64,000 nt of DNA from Candidatus Sulfopaludibacter sp. SbA3 (GCA_945903265.1 CAMDNQ010000001.1:247950-311949), one strand, 5' to 3'. Positions 9,736 to 17,999 are shown, counted from the stretch's first letter. Translations and numbers: made by a program. Notes: generated by a model not told the origin, from the sequence alone.

Positions 9736-11038
9736 TCACTGCGCGGGCCGACCTGAAGGTCGGCCCCTACGGAGATTGAGCGCGTGGGCGGTTGTCTGCG
9801 CTGTTGTAGGGGCCGGCCTTCAGGCCGGCCCGTCCGCGCAGACCATCCAGCAGGTCACGTTTGACGACGCCGTGAGGCGAGCGGTGGAGAACCATCCATC
9901 GGTTCAGCGCGCGGCGGCCGACATTCTCCGCGCGGAGGCGGTAGTCCAGCAGGTTCGCGGGCGCACGCGTCCGTCCGTCGGCGTGTCGATGAACACCAGC
10001 GTGATCGACCCGATTACCCGTTTTGGCGACAGCACGATCGTTCCACGCACCCAGACGCAGACGATGGCGAGTGTGGGGGTGCCGTTGTATACGCCGGTGA
10101 GCTGGGCGGAGCGCAATCAGGCCGCCGACCAGGTGGTCGTGTCGCAGCGCCTCGTCGCCGATGCGCGCCGCCAGATTGCGATGGCGACCGGGCAGGCGTA
10201 TCTCAGCATCATCACGCAGCGCCGAGTGCTCGAATTGAACGAGCGGACGCTCGAGAATGCCCGCGCGCATTATCGGTACGCGGATCAGCGCTTCCAGGGC
10301 GGCATCGGGAGCCGGTTGAACGCCGTTCGTGCCGAACAGGAAGTGTCGGCCAGCGAGGCGCGCGTGGAAGAAGCGCGCCTGGCGATCCGGCGCGCCCAGG
10401 AGGCGCTTGGCGTGCTGATGGCGGTCGACGGCCCGGTGGACGCGGCGATGGAACCCGCCTTCGAGGTGCCGCCGCCCGCGGCGTCGGATCAGGAACTGGT
10501 CGCGGGCCGGCAGGATCTGCAGGTGATCGTCGCGCGTCAGGCGGCGGCGGAGCGGAGAGTGGAGGACGCCCGCAAAGACTATCTTCCGTCAGTGACGGCG
10601 CTCTTCACGCCAGAAGTCGTGGCGCCATCAGGCCTGTTTGGCAACGCCCGCTCATGGCGCGCGTCGGTGTTGTTCAGCGTGCCGCTCTTCGACGCCGGAC
10701 AACGGCGCGGCCAGAGCCGGGAACGACTTGCATTCGTCGACGCCGTGCGCGCGGAGCGTTCGGACGCCGAGCGGCGCGCCGTGTCCGAAATCCGCACCGC
10801 GCGCGAAGCCGTGGCCTCGTCGGAGCGCGCACTGGTGCACGCGCGACGGGCGGCGGAGCAGGCGAATCAGGTTGTGCAGATTACCGACGTGGCGTTTCGC
10901 GAGGGGGCGACCACGAACATTGAAGTGATTGACGCGCAGCGTCAGGCGCGTGATGCCGAGACGGCGGCTGCGATTGCCGAAGATGCGGTCAGGAGGGCTC
11001 GCCTCGAGCTCCTGACCGCGACCGGACGGTTTCCGTAG
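9728..11038 (+). CDS. TolC family outer-membrane efflux protein
   Basis: A 436-residue outer-membrane factor with two repeats of the long helical OEP domain: Gln/Ala/Arg-rich coiled segments around residues 50-230 and 250-430, such as [19 protein letters not shown] heptads and [19 protein letters not shown] near the end. It completes the tripartite pump with the two genes upstream. The annotated ATG at 9728 overlaps the permease stop. An in-frame TTG at 9776 would give a compact 22-residue signal peptide ([18 protein letters not shown]...SAQ), so the true start is uncertain. Oddly, two REP-like palindromes lie within the first 35 codons, so the leader sequence is partly encoded by repeat DNA. 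Confidence 0.88.
   Translation: MRNHCAGRPEGRPLRRLSAWAVVCAVVGAGLQAGPSAQTIQQVTFDDAVRRAVENHPSVQRAAADILRAEAVVQQVRGRTRPSVGVSMNTSVIDPITRFGDSTIVPRTQTQTMASVGVPLYTPVSWAERNQAADQVVVSQRLVADARRQIAMATGQAYLSIITQRRVLELNERTLENARAHYRYADQRFQGGIGSRLNAVRAEQEVSASEARVEEARLAIRRAQEALGVLMAVDGPVDAAMEPAFEVPPPAASDQELVAGRQDLQVIVARQAAAERRVEDARKDYLPSVTALFTPEVVAPSGLFGNARSWRASVLFSVPLFDAGQRRGQSRERLAFVDAVRAERSDAERRAVSEIRTAREAVASSERALVHARRAAEQANQVVQITDVAFREGATTNIEVIDAQRQARDAETAAAIAEDAVRRARLELLTATGRFP
9745..9831. repeat. Inverted pair of REP-like palindromes inside the TolC homologue leader
   Basis: Two 26-nt units lie at 9745-9770 and 9806-9831. Each is a palindrome with 10-nt arms (GGGCCGACCT/AGGTCGGCCC; GGGCCGGCCT/AGGCCGGCCC) and a 2-nt centre, followed or preceded by CTAC/GTAG. 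The second is the reverse complement of the first at 24 of 26 positions. The head-to-head arrangement resembles a BIME (paired REP elements). Related single units occur at 14790, 47453 and 56490. Confidence 0.75.
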
Positions 11039-11041
11039 TAA

Positions 11042-12451
11042 TTATCGATCGGCGATCTGCATCGACTGCCGCACCTGCCGGAAGGCGCGGTCGTAGGTCG
11101 CCGCCTCCTGGCGCGGTGTCACGCCAATCAGATAGAGCACGCTGCCATCCCTGAGGTGGGCCGTCGAAAGATAGACCGCCTCCTGCTGACCTGTGACTTC
11201 CGACACGTTGGTCAGCGGGATCGTCAGGCCGGTTCGCCCGCCGATGGTCTCGCGACGCGCATTGCCCGCCTGCCGGAGCTCCGGATTCCCCCGCGCAAAC
11301 GTCTGCAGCAGTTGTTCGGTATCCCGCTGCAGATTGCCGCTGCCACCCTGCGCGACGCCGATCTGGACGCCATGGGTGAACGCCGTCGCGCCGTTCTCCT
11401 CGAAGAAGCCGCCCTCTGGGGCGTACGTCACGCCGTCACCGGTGTCGAGCTGCTCCCAGTTGTCAGGCACGCTTATGCGCAGGAAGTTCGTCGGGGTGTA
11501 GGTCCGATACCGCGTGGACGGGGCGCTGACGTTCACCACACGCTCGGCCGTGCCCACGGGCCGCGTGGTGGTGCGCGCCTGGCCGTTCGCAATCTGCTCG
11601 GCGGTGTAGGCCGGCGACATGCCGTTGAGACGCGCCTTTACGCTCTGGAACTGGCCGGTGTTGGCGTTGCCCTGGACGCGCAGCGTCGATGCTTCTTTTT
11701 CGATCGCCGCCGCGCGATTGCCTGGGTCGGGATGGCTGCTCAACCATTCCGGGCCGCTGCGCCCACCTTCGCCCGCAATGGTTTTGAACATGCTCGCCAT
11801 CTCGCGCGGGTTGTAGCCGGCGCGCGCCATGATCTGCGAGCCGAGCAGGTCGGCTTGCCGCTCGTATTCGCGGCCGTATTTCATGAAGTAGGCACCCAGC
11901 CCGAACTGGGATCCCTGCGCAATCACGCTGCCCGCGGCGCCGCCGACGATGGCGCCGAGAATCTGGCCGGCGACCGCGCCGATTTGGAACTTCTGGCCCT
12001 TGGTGGCCTGAGCGGTGCCGTGCCGGAGCGCGACGTGTGAGATCTCGTGCGCCATAACGCTCGCCATCTCGCCTTCGGTCTTCGCCGACTCGATCATCCC
12101 GCGGTTCAGGAACATCGGGCCGCCCGGCAGGGCGAACGCGTTGATCTCTTTCTGGTTCACGACGTCGAAGGTGTATTCGAAACCGGCGTGGCGGAATTCC
12201 GCCGGAATCGCGGCGACCAGCTTGTCGCCGATGTCCTCGACGTAGTCGTCGACGCGGGCGTCGTTCAGCATGGGCAGCTGTTTCTTGGCTTCGACCGACG
12301 CTTCGCGGCCGAGCTGCACGTCATCCTGCACGGAATATTTGTTGGGATCGAGCGCGATCTTGGTTTGCGCGGATGCGCTGACCATCGCCGCCGCGACAAG
12401 GGCGGCCGGAAGCCAGCGTCCGTACCGGCGAGTGGACAGGGTGTGGGTCAT
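11042..12451 (-). CDS. Exported M48 family zinc metalloprotease
   Basis: A 469-residue protein with a signal peptide (about residues 1-29, ending SASAQ). The M48 catalytic core has MAHEISHVALRHG around residue 135 (HExxH zinc site) and a downstream glutamate ligand in YERQADLLGSQIMARAGY. It resembles BepA/LoiP-type periplasmic metalloproteases that monitor outer-membrane protein assembly. BepA has C-terminal TPRs; here residues about 290-469 form a different, unrecognised domain (NFLRISVPDNWEQL...), possibly a PsbP/DUF1795-like fold. It lies 26 nt after a beta-barrel protein gene on the same strand, so it may act on that protein or on outer-membrane quality control; this is inference. Confidence 0.88.
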   Translation of the reverse strand: MTHTLSTRRYGRWLPAALVAAAMVSASAQTKIALDPNKYSVQDDVQLGREASVEAKKQLPMLNDARVDDYVEDIGDKLVAAIPAEFRHAGFEYTFDVVNQKEINAFALPGGPMFLNRGMIESAKTEGEMASVMAHEISHVALRHGTAQATKGQKFQIGAVAGQILGAIVGGAAGSVIAQGSQFGLGAYFMKYGREYERQADLLGSQIMARAGYNPREMASMFKTIAGEGGRSGPEWLSSHPDPGNRAAAIEKEASTLRVQGNANTGQFQSVKARLNGMSPAYTAEQIANGQARTTTRPVGTAERVVNVSAPSTRYRTYTPTNFLRISVPDNWEQLDTGDGVTYAPEGGFFEENGATAFTHGVQIGVAQGGSGNLQRDTEQLLQTFARGNPELRQAGNARRETIGGRTGLTIPLTNVSEVTGQQEAVYLSTAHLRDGSVLYLIGVTPRQEAATYDRAFRQVRQSMQIADR

Positions 12452-12476
12452 GCCGACCCTAGTGCAAGGACAGGAC

Positions 12477-13094
12477 CTAATAGTGGAGGACGACGCCGAC
12501 CGTCGCGCGCCAGAAGCTCAGCCGTGACAGTTCAGGGCGGGCAAGCGGCCCATCGGCGCCGGAGGCCGCCTTGATATGCCGGAGGTCGAAACGGACGCCG
12601 GTGCGGTCCGACACCAGCCCGATGGCGCCCGCGCCCAACGTGACGCCCAGCAGATCCGCATCGACAGGGAAGAGCCCTCCCGCGTGTTTACTACGGGCCT
12701 GCAGTAACCCGATGCCGCCGACCAGGTAGGGCCGGAGGGATTCGCGAGTGATCGAAAGCGGCGCCGCGAGTATCACATTACCGCCGAGCGTGGTCACCCG
12801 GCTCGTAAGTACGAGCCCGAGCACGTAGTCGCCCTCGAAAAACCCCGGGCTATGGCTGAACTCGGCTTCGAGTCCAACCAGGCCGTCCGAGAGCCATGCG
12901 ACCGATCCGCCGAACGTCAGCTTCCGCCCGGCGCCCTCCTCAAACACCAGGAAGGTCGTCTCGGGCGCGAAGGATCCGCCGATGAAGGGCGTGATGAGCC
13001 AGTCGGCTCGCGCCTGGCCGGCGCCGAGGCACAGGAACACCGCAACTGCCGCAGCCAACCGCGCAGGACCGGCTGCGACGCGCCCGCCGATCAT
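12477..13094 (-). CDS. Predicted small outer-membrane beta-barrel protein
   Basis: A 205-residue protein with a clear signal peptide (ending GAGQARA). The mature part is built of alternating hydrophobic and polar stretches with glycine/aromatic turns (WLITPFIGGSFAPETTFLVF, LRPYLVGGIGLLQAR). It ends in an aromatic residue (VGVVLHY), as expected for a Bam-assembled barrel of about eight strands. No specific family is recognised, so the function is unknown. Its ATG overlaps the stop of the upstream degenerate serine-hydrolase gene (ATGA), so the two are translationally coupled. Confidence 0.7.
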   Translation of the reverse strand: MIGGRVAAGPARLAAAVAVFLCLGAGQARADWLITPFIGGSFAPETTFLVFEEGAGRKLTFGGSVAWLSDGLVGLEAEFSHSPGFFEGDYVLGLVLTSRVTTLGGNVILAAPLSITRESLRPYLVGGIGLLQARSKHAGGLFPVDADLLGVTLGAGAIGLVSDRTGVRFDLRHIKAASGADGPLARPELSRLSFWRATVGVVLHY

Positions 13095-14146
13095 CAGGAG
13101 ACGAACAGCTTCAGGAACAGTTGCGCGAAGAGGGAGACCGAGAGATCGCCGTTGGAGAGGGAATACGGGGCTGCGAGGCCATCGCTGTTGGCCAGCAGGA
13201 TCAGGCTGAGTTTGCGTCCCGGCACCTTGATGTAGAGCGTTGAGTACGAGTCGCGGGCCAGGCCGAAATGCCAGACGACCCGTTCACCGTTGTGGGATTG
13301 AACGAACCATCCGAGGCCGGTCGGCGCCGAACCGGATGACTGCCACGCCATGCTGCGCGTATCGGAATCAATCAGCGCGCCCGCGTCGAGCGCGAGGTCG
13401 AACCGCGCGAGATCGCGAACGGTTGACACGAGGCCCGTCGCCGCTGTGAGCGACGGCCTGGAGTAGTCGGATTTGCTCGCGCGCCGGTTGCCATCGACCT
13501 TATAGGCTGTGGCGACGCGGTCAAGAATCGATCGATACCGCGAGTAGTCGCCGCTCGAGAAGAACCCGCGCGACGGCGAGCTGTCGCGCAGATCGTGTTC
13601 GGGCACCGAGCTCGCCATGCCGAAGCGGCTGAAGATGTCGTCGGCCACCAGACGTGGGAAGTCGTCATCGGCACACTCTTCGATGACCGTGGTGAGCGCG
13701 GCGAAGCGGCCCGAGTCGTACCGGAAGCTGCCGGACGGGGCGTGCTGGAGCACTTGACGCACCGTTGCCGAGTCGGAGAACGACGGATTCCACCGGCGCA
13801 CGGAGTCCGACAGATCCAGCGCGCGCTGCTCGACGCACTGGTCCAGGAGAATCGTGGAAGAGATGGTCTGGGAGATATCGAGGAGCGGGTATGGCGTGTC
13901 CGGAGTGGCCCTCACAAGCCCTTCGGTATCCTGATAGCCGAGGCCCGCGTCCCACACGAGCTTCCCCTCCTGGAGGATGGCACCCGAGAGGCCGGGTATT
14001 CCAACCTGCTGACGAAGGGCATCCAGGTAACGCTCAAAAAGGGAAATGGGCAGGCTGAACGGATCCTGCGCGCGAGTGGGCGGCGCAAGCACAGCAAAGC
14101 TGGCAGCAACTGCCAGACCGCAGAGACAGACCCTGATTCTCCCCAA
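13094..14146 (-). CDS. Beta-lactamase/serine-hydrolase-fold protein lacking the catalytic lysine (probable pseudoenzyme)
   Basis: A 350-residue exported protein (signal peptide to about residue 27, APPTRAQD). The layout is that of the class C beta-lactamase/esterase family: LSGAILQEGKLVWDAGLGY near residue 57, the SxxK region near 91, a Y-x-x region near 144 (FRYDSGRF) and a C-terminal HxG (VVWHFGLARDS) near 292. The nucleophile region reads ISQTISST, so the serine is present but lysine of SxxK is replaced by isoleucine. The usual YSN reads YDS. Without the lysine the normal acylation chemistry is not expected. It may bind peptidoglycan or another ligand without cleaving it. It heads a likely operon with the barrel protein and M48 protease. 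Confidence 0.75.
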   Translation of the reverse strand: MGRIRVCLCGLAVAASFAVLAPPTRAQDPFSLPISLFERYLDALRQQVGIPGLSGAILQEGKLVWDAGLGYQDTEGLVRATPDTPYPLLDISQTISSTILLDQCVEQRALDLSDSVRRWNPSFSDSATVRQVLQHAPSGSFRYDSGRFAALTTVIEECADDDFPRLVADDIFSRFGMASSVPEHDLRDSSPSRGFFSSGDYSRYRSILDRVATAYKVDGNRRASKSDYSRPSLTAATGLVSTVRDLARFDLALDAGALIDSDTRSMAWQSSGSAPTGLGWFVQSHNGERVVWHFGLARDSYSTLYIKVPGRKLSLILLANSDGLAAPYSLSNGDLSVSLFAQLFLKLFVS

Positions 14147-14207
14147 TGACCCCTCAAAATCTTACATCGGCTGGGCTTGACGTGTGCTACAGTGCGTCCG
14201 TTCAGCT

Positions 14208-14762
14208 ATGCCCGTTCCGATGCCTAAGTCACTGAAACTGGGGCTGTTGTGCCTCCTGGCGACAGTTTCCTTGAGCGCCTCCCTTGTGGCCGCCGAGGGG
14301 CTCCGCATCGTTCCGCTCGTCCGGGATGACAAGGTACTCGTGACTTTCGAGCTAGCGGACGGCTTTACAGATGAAGTCCGGGCCGCCATCCGCAGCGGGC
14401 TCAAAACGACCTTTACGTATACGGTCGACCTGCGGCTCGAAGTGCCCGCGTGGGTGGACCGCACCATTGCGACGACGGTCGTCGCGAACAGCGTCGAGTA
14501 TGACAACCTGCGGCGGCTCCACACGGTCGTACGGACGCTCGACGGCAGGGCCGACGCTTCTCAAGTGACCGAGAGCGAGACGGCAGTGCGGCAGATGATG
14601 ACCAGCTTTTCACGGCTGCCCCTCTTCTCGACGATGGTGCTCGAGCCGAACCGCGAGTACTACGTCCGGATCAGCGCGACGGCCCGTCCAAGCAATGGCG
14701 CGTTCCTCTGGCCGTGGGGCAGCGGGACCTCCGGGCAGGCCAAATTCACATTCGTCCGCTGA
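14208..14762 (+). CDS. Exported DUF4390 domain protein
   Basis: A protein of about 184 residues with an N-terminal signal peptide (LKLGLLCLLATVSLSASLVAAE), followed by a single DUF4390-like domain: early LRIVPLVRDDKVLVTFELADGF, a central TFTYTVDLRLEVPAWVD, then a YDNLRRLHTV segment and the terminal EYYVRISATARPS strand. The function of DUF4390 is not known. In other bacteria it often sits beside NtrY-like sensor kinases; here the nearest such kinase is 14 kb away. The start is uncertain: GTG at 14184, ATG at 14208 and ATG at 14220 are all in frame and none has a strong Shine-Dalgarno. Confidence 0.75.
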   Translation: MPVPMPKSLKLGLLCLLATVSLSASLVAAEGLRIVPLVRDDKVLVTFELADGFTDEVRAAIRSGLKTTFTYTVDLRLEVPAWVDRTIATTVVANSVEYDNLRRLHTVVRTLDGRADASQVTESETAVRQMMTSFSRLPLFSTMVLEPNREYYVRISATARPSNGAFLWPWGSGTSGQAKFTFVR

Positions 14763-14789
14763 CACGCACGGAATAGCAGCGCAGAATAA

Positions 14790-14811
14790 GGGGCCGGCCA
14801 ACGCCGGCCTC
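14790..14811. repeat. REP-like GC hairpin between DUF4390 gene and MBL-fold gene
   Basis: Arms GGCCGGC (14792-14798) and GCCGGCC (14803-14809) enclose a CAAC loop, with one more G-C and one G-T pair outside. It is related to the palindromes at 9745 and 56490. There is no T-tract, so a classical intrinsic terminator is unlikely. Confidence 0.55.
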
Positions 14812-14830
14812 ATTCATGTACGGAGGAACC

Positions 14831-15784
14831 ATGACGCTGAAGTTCCGTTACCTGCTCGCGGCCCTCGGGACGATCGCTGTGGCGATCGCCATGTCACCGG
14901 CGTGGCTCGGGGCACAGCAGGGCGCCGCGCCGGCGCCCCTTGTCCGGGAGAACGCCCTGGTTAAGCTCGGGGAGCATACGTGGGCGATTCCGGACAATGA
15001 GGTCCCTCAGGTGCCTAATGTTGGCATTGTGGTCGGCAGCCGGGCGACGCTCGTCATCGACCCTGGGCTTGGCCGCCGGAATGGCGAGACCGTCCTTCGC
15101 GAGCTGGCGCGCGTGAGCAAGAACGCCGAGATCTACGTGGCGGCCACCCACTATCACGTGGAGCATACGACCGGGAATCTCGGGTTTCCCGCGACCGCGA
15201 AATACGTGAGTTCCCGGATCCAGGACGCGGAGTTCGTCGAGAGCGCAGCGGCGCAGGCGAAGACCTTCTCGGCCCGCTCGCCGCTCCACGCCGAGCTGCT
15301 GCAGGATGTCTCGCAGCGAAAGACCGACATCGCCTTCGACCGCGACCACACCCTCGACCTGGGCGGCGTCAGGGTTCGTCTGGTCGTCGTGGGGCCAACC
15401 CACACCCGCGGCGACACGGCGTTTTTCGTGGAAGGGGACAACGTCCTGTTTGCCGGCGATGTCGTCATGAACAATTCGTTCGTGGCGGCCAACCAGAACT
15501 CCAGCGTGACGGCGTGGCTGGCGGCCTTCGACCAGTTCGAGCAGTGGAAGCCCCGGACGATCGTGCCGGCTCATGGACCCATCGGCTCCGGCACGCTGAT
15601 CGCGACAAATCGGACGTTCATGCGCGAGATCCGGGACCGCGCGCGCCAGTTGAAGGGCGAGGGGCGTTCAGCCGACGAGACGGCGGCAACGATACAGAAA
15701 GAGATGGAAGCCAGACATCCGGGATGGGCGCGGGTCAACGGCGTGGCCGGTGCGGCGCGCGCAGCCTATCGCGAGGCCCAGTAG
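14831..15784 (+). CDS. Exported metallo-beta-lactamase-fold hydrolase with HxHxEH motif
   Basis: A 317-residue protein. ATG at 14831 is chosen because a GGAGG Shine-Dalgarno lies just upstream; an ATG at 14816 is also in frame. A signal peptide covers about residues 1-30 (AWLGAQQ). The MBL fold is clear: VVGSRATLVIDPGLG, then ATHYHVEHTTGNLGF around residues 105-118, GPTHTRGDTAFFV, LFAGDVVMNN and IVPAHGPIG. The first zinc motif is HYHVEH, that is HxHxEH in place of HxHxDH, so the aspartate ligand is a glutamate. The substrate is unknown. It resembles subclass B3-like or quinoprotein-relay hydrolases more than glyoxalase II. A 4-TM protein gene follows 2 nt later and is likely co-expressed. Confidence 0.85.
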   Translation: MTLKFRYLLAALGTIAVAIAMSPAWLGAQQGAAPAPLVRENALVKLGEHTWAIPDNEVPQVPNVGIVVGSRATLVIDPGLGRRNGETVLRELARVSKNAEIYVAATHYHVEHTTGNLGFPATAKYVSSRIQDAEFVESAAAQAKTFSARSPLHAELLQDVSQRKTDIAFDRDHTLDLGGVRVRLVVVGPTHTRGDTAFFVEGDNVLFAGDVVMNNSFVAANQNSSVTAWLAAFDQFEQWKPRTIVPAHGPIGSGTLIATNRTFMREIRDRARQLKGEGRSADETAATIQKEMEARHPGWARVNGVAGAARAAYREAQ

Positions 15785-15786
15785 CC

Positions 15787-16239
15787 ATGTATCCCATCCT
15801 GCTCGCGGTTCATTCTCTACTTCGGTGGGCGGTCCTTGCGGCGGGCGGCGCCGCGGTGCTTCGGGCGCTGGGGGGCAAGGGCAGCTGGTCTGCCGCAGAC
15901 GATCGCGCCGGACTCTGGTTCGTCGTCGCGATGGATCTGCAGTTCGTTCTCGGGCTGCTGCTCTACGTCGGCGTCAGTCCCATCACGAAGGTGGCGTTCG
16001 CCGATTTCGGCGGAGCGATGGCGAACTCGATGCTGCGGTTCTGGGCGGTCGAGCACCTCTTCGGGATGCTGATCGCTATTGCGCTGGTGCACATCGGCCG
16101 CGTCCGCATCCGAAAAGCGGATACCGCCCGCCGACGCCGGCTGGCGTTGATTTTTTACGGGCTGGCGCTGGTGATCATTCTGGCCAGCATTCCGTGGCCG
16201 GGCACGCCCGCCGCGCGTCCGCTCTTCCGGTCGTTCTAG
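15787..16239 (+). CDS. Four-helix integral membrane protein, cytochrome-b-like hypothetical
   Basis: A 150-residue protein with four predicted membrane helices (about residues 2-25, 44-65, 82-105, 118-136). It belongs to a set of small proteins with an HSxxRW start, a central SPITKVAFADFG loop and an RFWAVEH motif. Some of these are auto-annotated as cytochrome B. Histidines at about residues 9, 88 and 99 (LAVHSLLRW, AVEHLF, LVHIGR) lie in or near helices and could bind haem, but I cannot confirm that. The ATG is 2 nt after the MBL-fold gene stop. The function is unknown. Confidence 0.7.
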   Translation: MYPILLAVHSLLRWAVLAAGGAAVLRALGGKGSWSAADDRAGLWFVVAMDLQFVLGLLLYVGVSPITKVAFADFGGAMANSMLRFWAVEHLFGMLIAIALVHIGRVRIRKADTARRRRLALIFYGLALVIILASIPWPGTPAARPLFRSF

Positions 16240-16248
16240 CCTGTCAGT

Positions 16249-16680
16249 CTAGGCCGGGGTCGCCGCGCAGAACTGGTCGAATGCCGCCGTGAGCGCGGCG
16301 GCGATTTGGTCGGCTCCCTGGCTTTCAATCTGACGACGCTCGAGCATCCAGACGAGCTGGCCGTCGCGCAGCAGTGCGACCGACGGTGACGAGGGTGGGT
16401 AGCCCCCGAAATAGGTGCGCGCGCGGTCGGTCGCCTCGATATCGCCACCCGCAAACACCGTGGCGACGCGATCGGGACGCGCCGGGTGGCGCAGCGCCAT
16501 CGCGATACCGGGGCGCGCTTTCCCGGCAGCGCACCCGCACATCGAGTTCACCACAATCATCAACGTGCCGCGGCTGTTCTTCACTGCGGCGTCCACGTCG
16601 GCGGCGGTGCGGAGCTCTTCCACGCCAATCTGTGTCAGCTCAGCTCGCATCGGTCCGATAAAACTTTCGGGATAAGGCAT
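16249..16680 (-). CDS. BrxA/BrxB family bacilliredoxin
   Basis: About 143 residues in the YphP/YqiW family. The redox motif CGC is present in NSMCGCAAGKARPG, followed by the typical GGDIEATDRARTYF and SPSVALLRDGQLV segments. Bacilliredoxins remove bacillithiol from mixed disulfides on proteins. Finding one here suggests, but does not prove, that the organism uses bacillithiol or a related thiol. The ATG at 16680 gives a start typical of the family (MPYPES...); an in-frame ATG at 16710 would add ten residues. It lies in opposite orientation between two exported-protein genes, with 9 nt to the convergent neighbour. Confidence 0.9.
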   Translation of the reverse strand: MPYPESFIGPMRAELTQIGVEELRTAADVDAAVKNSRGTLMIVVNSMCGCAAGKARPGIAMALRHPARPDRVATVFAGGDIEATDRARTYFGGYPPSSPSVALLRDGQLVWMLERRQIESQGADQIAAALTAAFDQFCAATPA

Positions 16681-16763
16681 AGCGTCATTATGCCGCACCG
16701 GAGAGCTCAAGAGGGTTCGGCATAGATCCTGAAGTGAGCTGGTTCATGACAGGAGGGATCGCC

Positions 16764-17996
16764 ATGTTCCGAGCACTCGTGCTCCTCGCCGTAGTACTTG
16801 CGCCGTCCGTTGCGGCGGCTCAGCAGCCCTGCACCACCGACGCGCGTCACGTTGTGAACGAACTGTACCGACATATGCTCGAGCGTCAGAGCGACCCGGG
16901 CAGCCAGCACTGGGTCACGCAGCTCGAGACCGGCCGGATGACCGTCCGCGACGTCGTCCGCGAGATTGCGTCGTCGCCGGAGTACAGCCAGCGCTTCATC
17001 AAAACCGAAGCAGGAGAGAGCCAGCCGTACGAGCGGTCGGTGGCCAGTCTGTACCGGCACATTCTCGGCCGGCAGCCAGACGCCGAAGGACAACGCGCGT
17101 TTGCGGTCATTGCACAGCGTCAGGGCGCCGCAGCGGTGATGCAGCGGTTGACCACGTCGCGTGAATACAACGAGCAGTTCGGTGACTGGGGCGTGCCCGG
17201 CTCGGGCGGCATCCGGTACTGCGGGAACGATGCTGTGAGGAGCAATCAGTCGGCAGCAGCCACAGCCGCCAACGACACGGTTGCGGTAGCACAGCGCCGC
17301 TTCCGCGGGATGGATCGCAACAACGACGGCGTCGTCAGTCGCCAGGAATGGCGCGGAAGCGCGCGATCGTTTGAGGTCCACGACTGGAACAACGACGGCG
17401 TGATTTCCGGCCGCGAGATGAACCAGACGGTCGCCCGCGACGGCCGGACGATCGAGGATGAGGACTTCGACCGGGTGGACGACTTCGCCAATCTCGACGC
17501 GAACAACAACGGCCGCATCGACGCCGCGGAATGGCACGGCAGCGTGGCCGCGTTCAATCGTCTGGACGTGAACAACGACGACCGCCTGAGCCAGGCCGAG
17601 TTCACGGGCCAGGTGGTGGCGAGTCAGGCCGCCGCGGCGACCAGCGGCCAGTCGATCATCGTGGACGCCCGGCAGCGCTGGATCGACACGGGCATCAACG
17701 TGACGGAGGGCGCCCTGGTCATGTTCGACGTGACGGGTGACGTCCGGCTCAGCGCCGATCAGTCGGATCTTGCGGGAGCAGGCGGCGCACGCAGCGGCCG
17801 CCGCGCGCCGGACGCGCCGCTTGCGCGCCAGGCCGCCGGCGCTCTCATCGGTCGAATCGGCAATGGTGGCGCGTTCGGGATTGGGAACCAGCGCTCGATT
17901 CGTGCGCCGGGCACGGGACGACTGTTTCTCAGCGTGAACGATGACTACCTGGCCGACAATGCGGGCCACTTCGAGGTACAGGTCAACGTTCAGTAG
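16764..17996 (+). CDS. Exported protein with DUF4214-like repeats, four EF-hand calcium loops and a LecA-like C-terminal domain
   Basis: A 410-residue protein. The ATG at 16764 follows a strong AGGAGGG at 16751-16757 and opens a signal peptide (FRALVLLAVVLAPSVAAAQ). Residues about 20-135 hold two DUF4214-like helical repeats (VNELYRHMLERQSDPGSQHW; SLYRHILGRQPDAEGQ). Residues about 170-295 carry four EF-hand/dockerin-type loops: DRNNDGVVSRQEW, DWNNDGVISGREM, DANNNGRIDAAEW and DVNNDDRLSQAEF. The C-terminal ~115 residues resemble the PA-IL (LecA) galactose-lectin fold (RWIDTGINVTEGALVMFDV, ALIGRIGNGGAFGIG, GRLFLSVNDDYLADNAGHF). A secreted, calcium-dependent carbohydrate-binding or adhesion role is plausible. 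It ends 3 nt before the convergent kup stop. Confidence 0.8.
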   Translation: MFRALVLLAVVLAPSVAAAQQPCTTDARHVVNELYRHMLERQSDPGSQHWVTQLETGRMTVRDVVREIASSPEYSQRFIKTEAGESQPYERSVASLYRHILGRQPDAEGQRAFAVIAQRQGAAAVMQRLTTSREYNEQFGDWGVPGSGGIRYCGNDAVRSNQSAAATAANDTVAVAQRRFRGMDRNNDGVVSRQEWRGSARSFEVHDWNNDGVISGREMNQTVARDGRTIEDEDFDRVDDFANLDANNNGRIDAAEWHGSVAAFNRLDVNNDDRLSQAEFTGQVVASQAAAATSGQSIIVDARQRWIDTGINVTEGALVMFDVTGDVRLSADQSDLAGAGGARSGRRAPDAPLARQAAGALIGRIGNGGAFGIGNQRSIRAPGTGRLFLSVNDDYLADNAGHFEVQVNVQ

Positions 17997-17999
17997 GGA

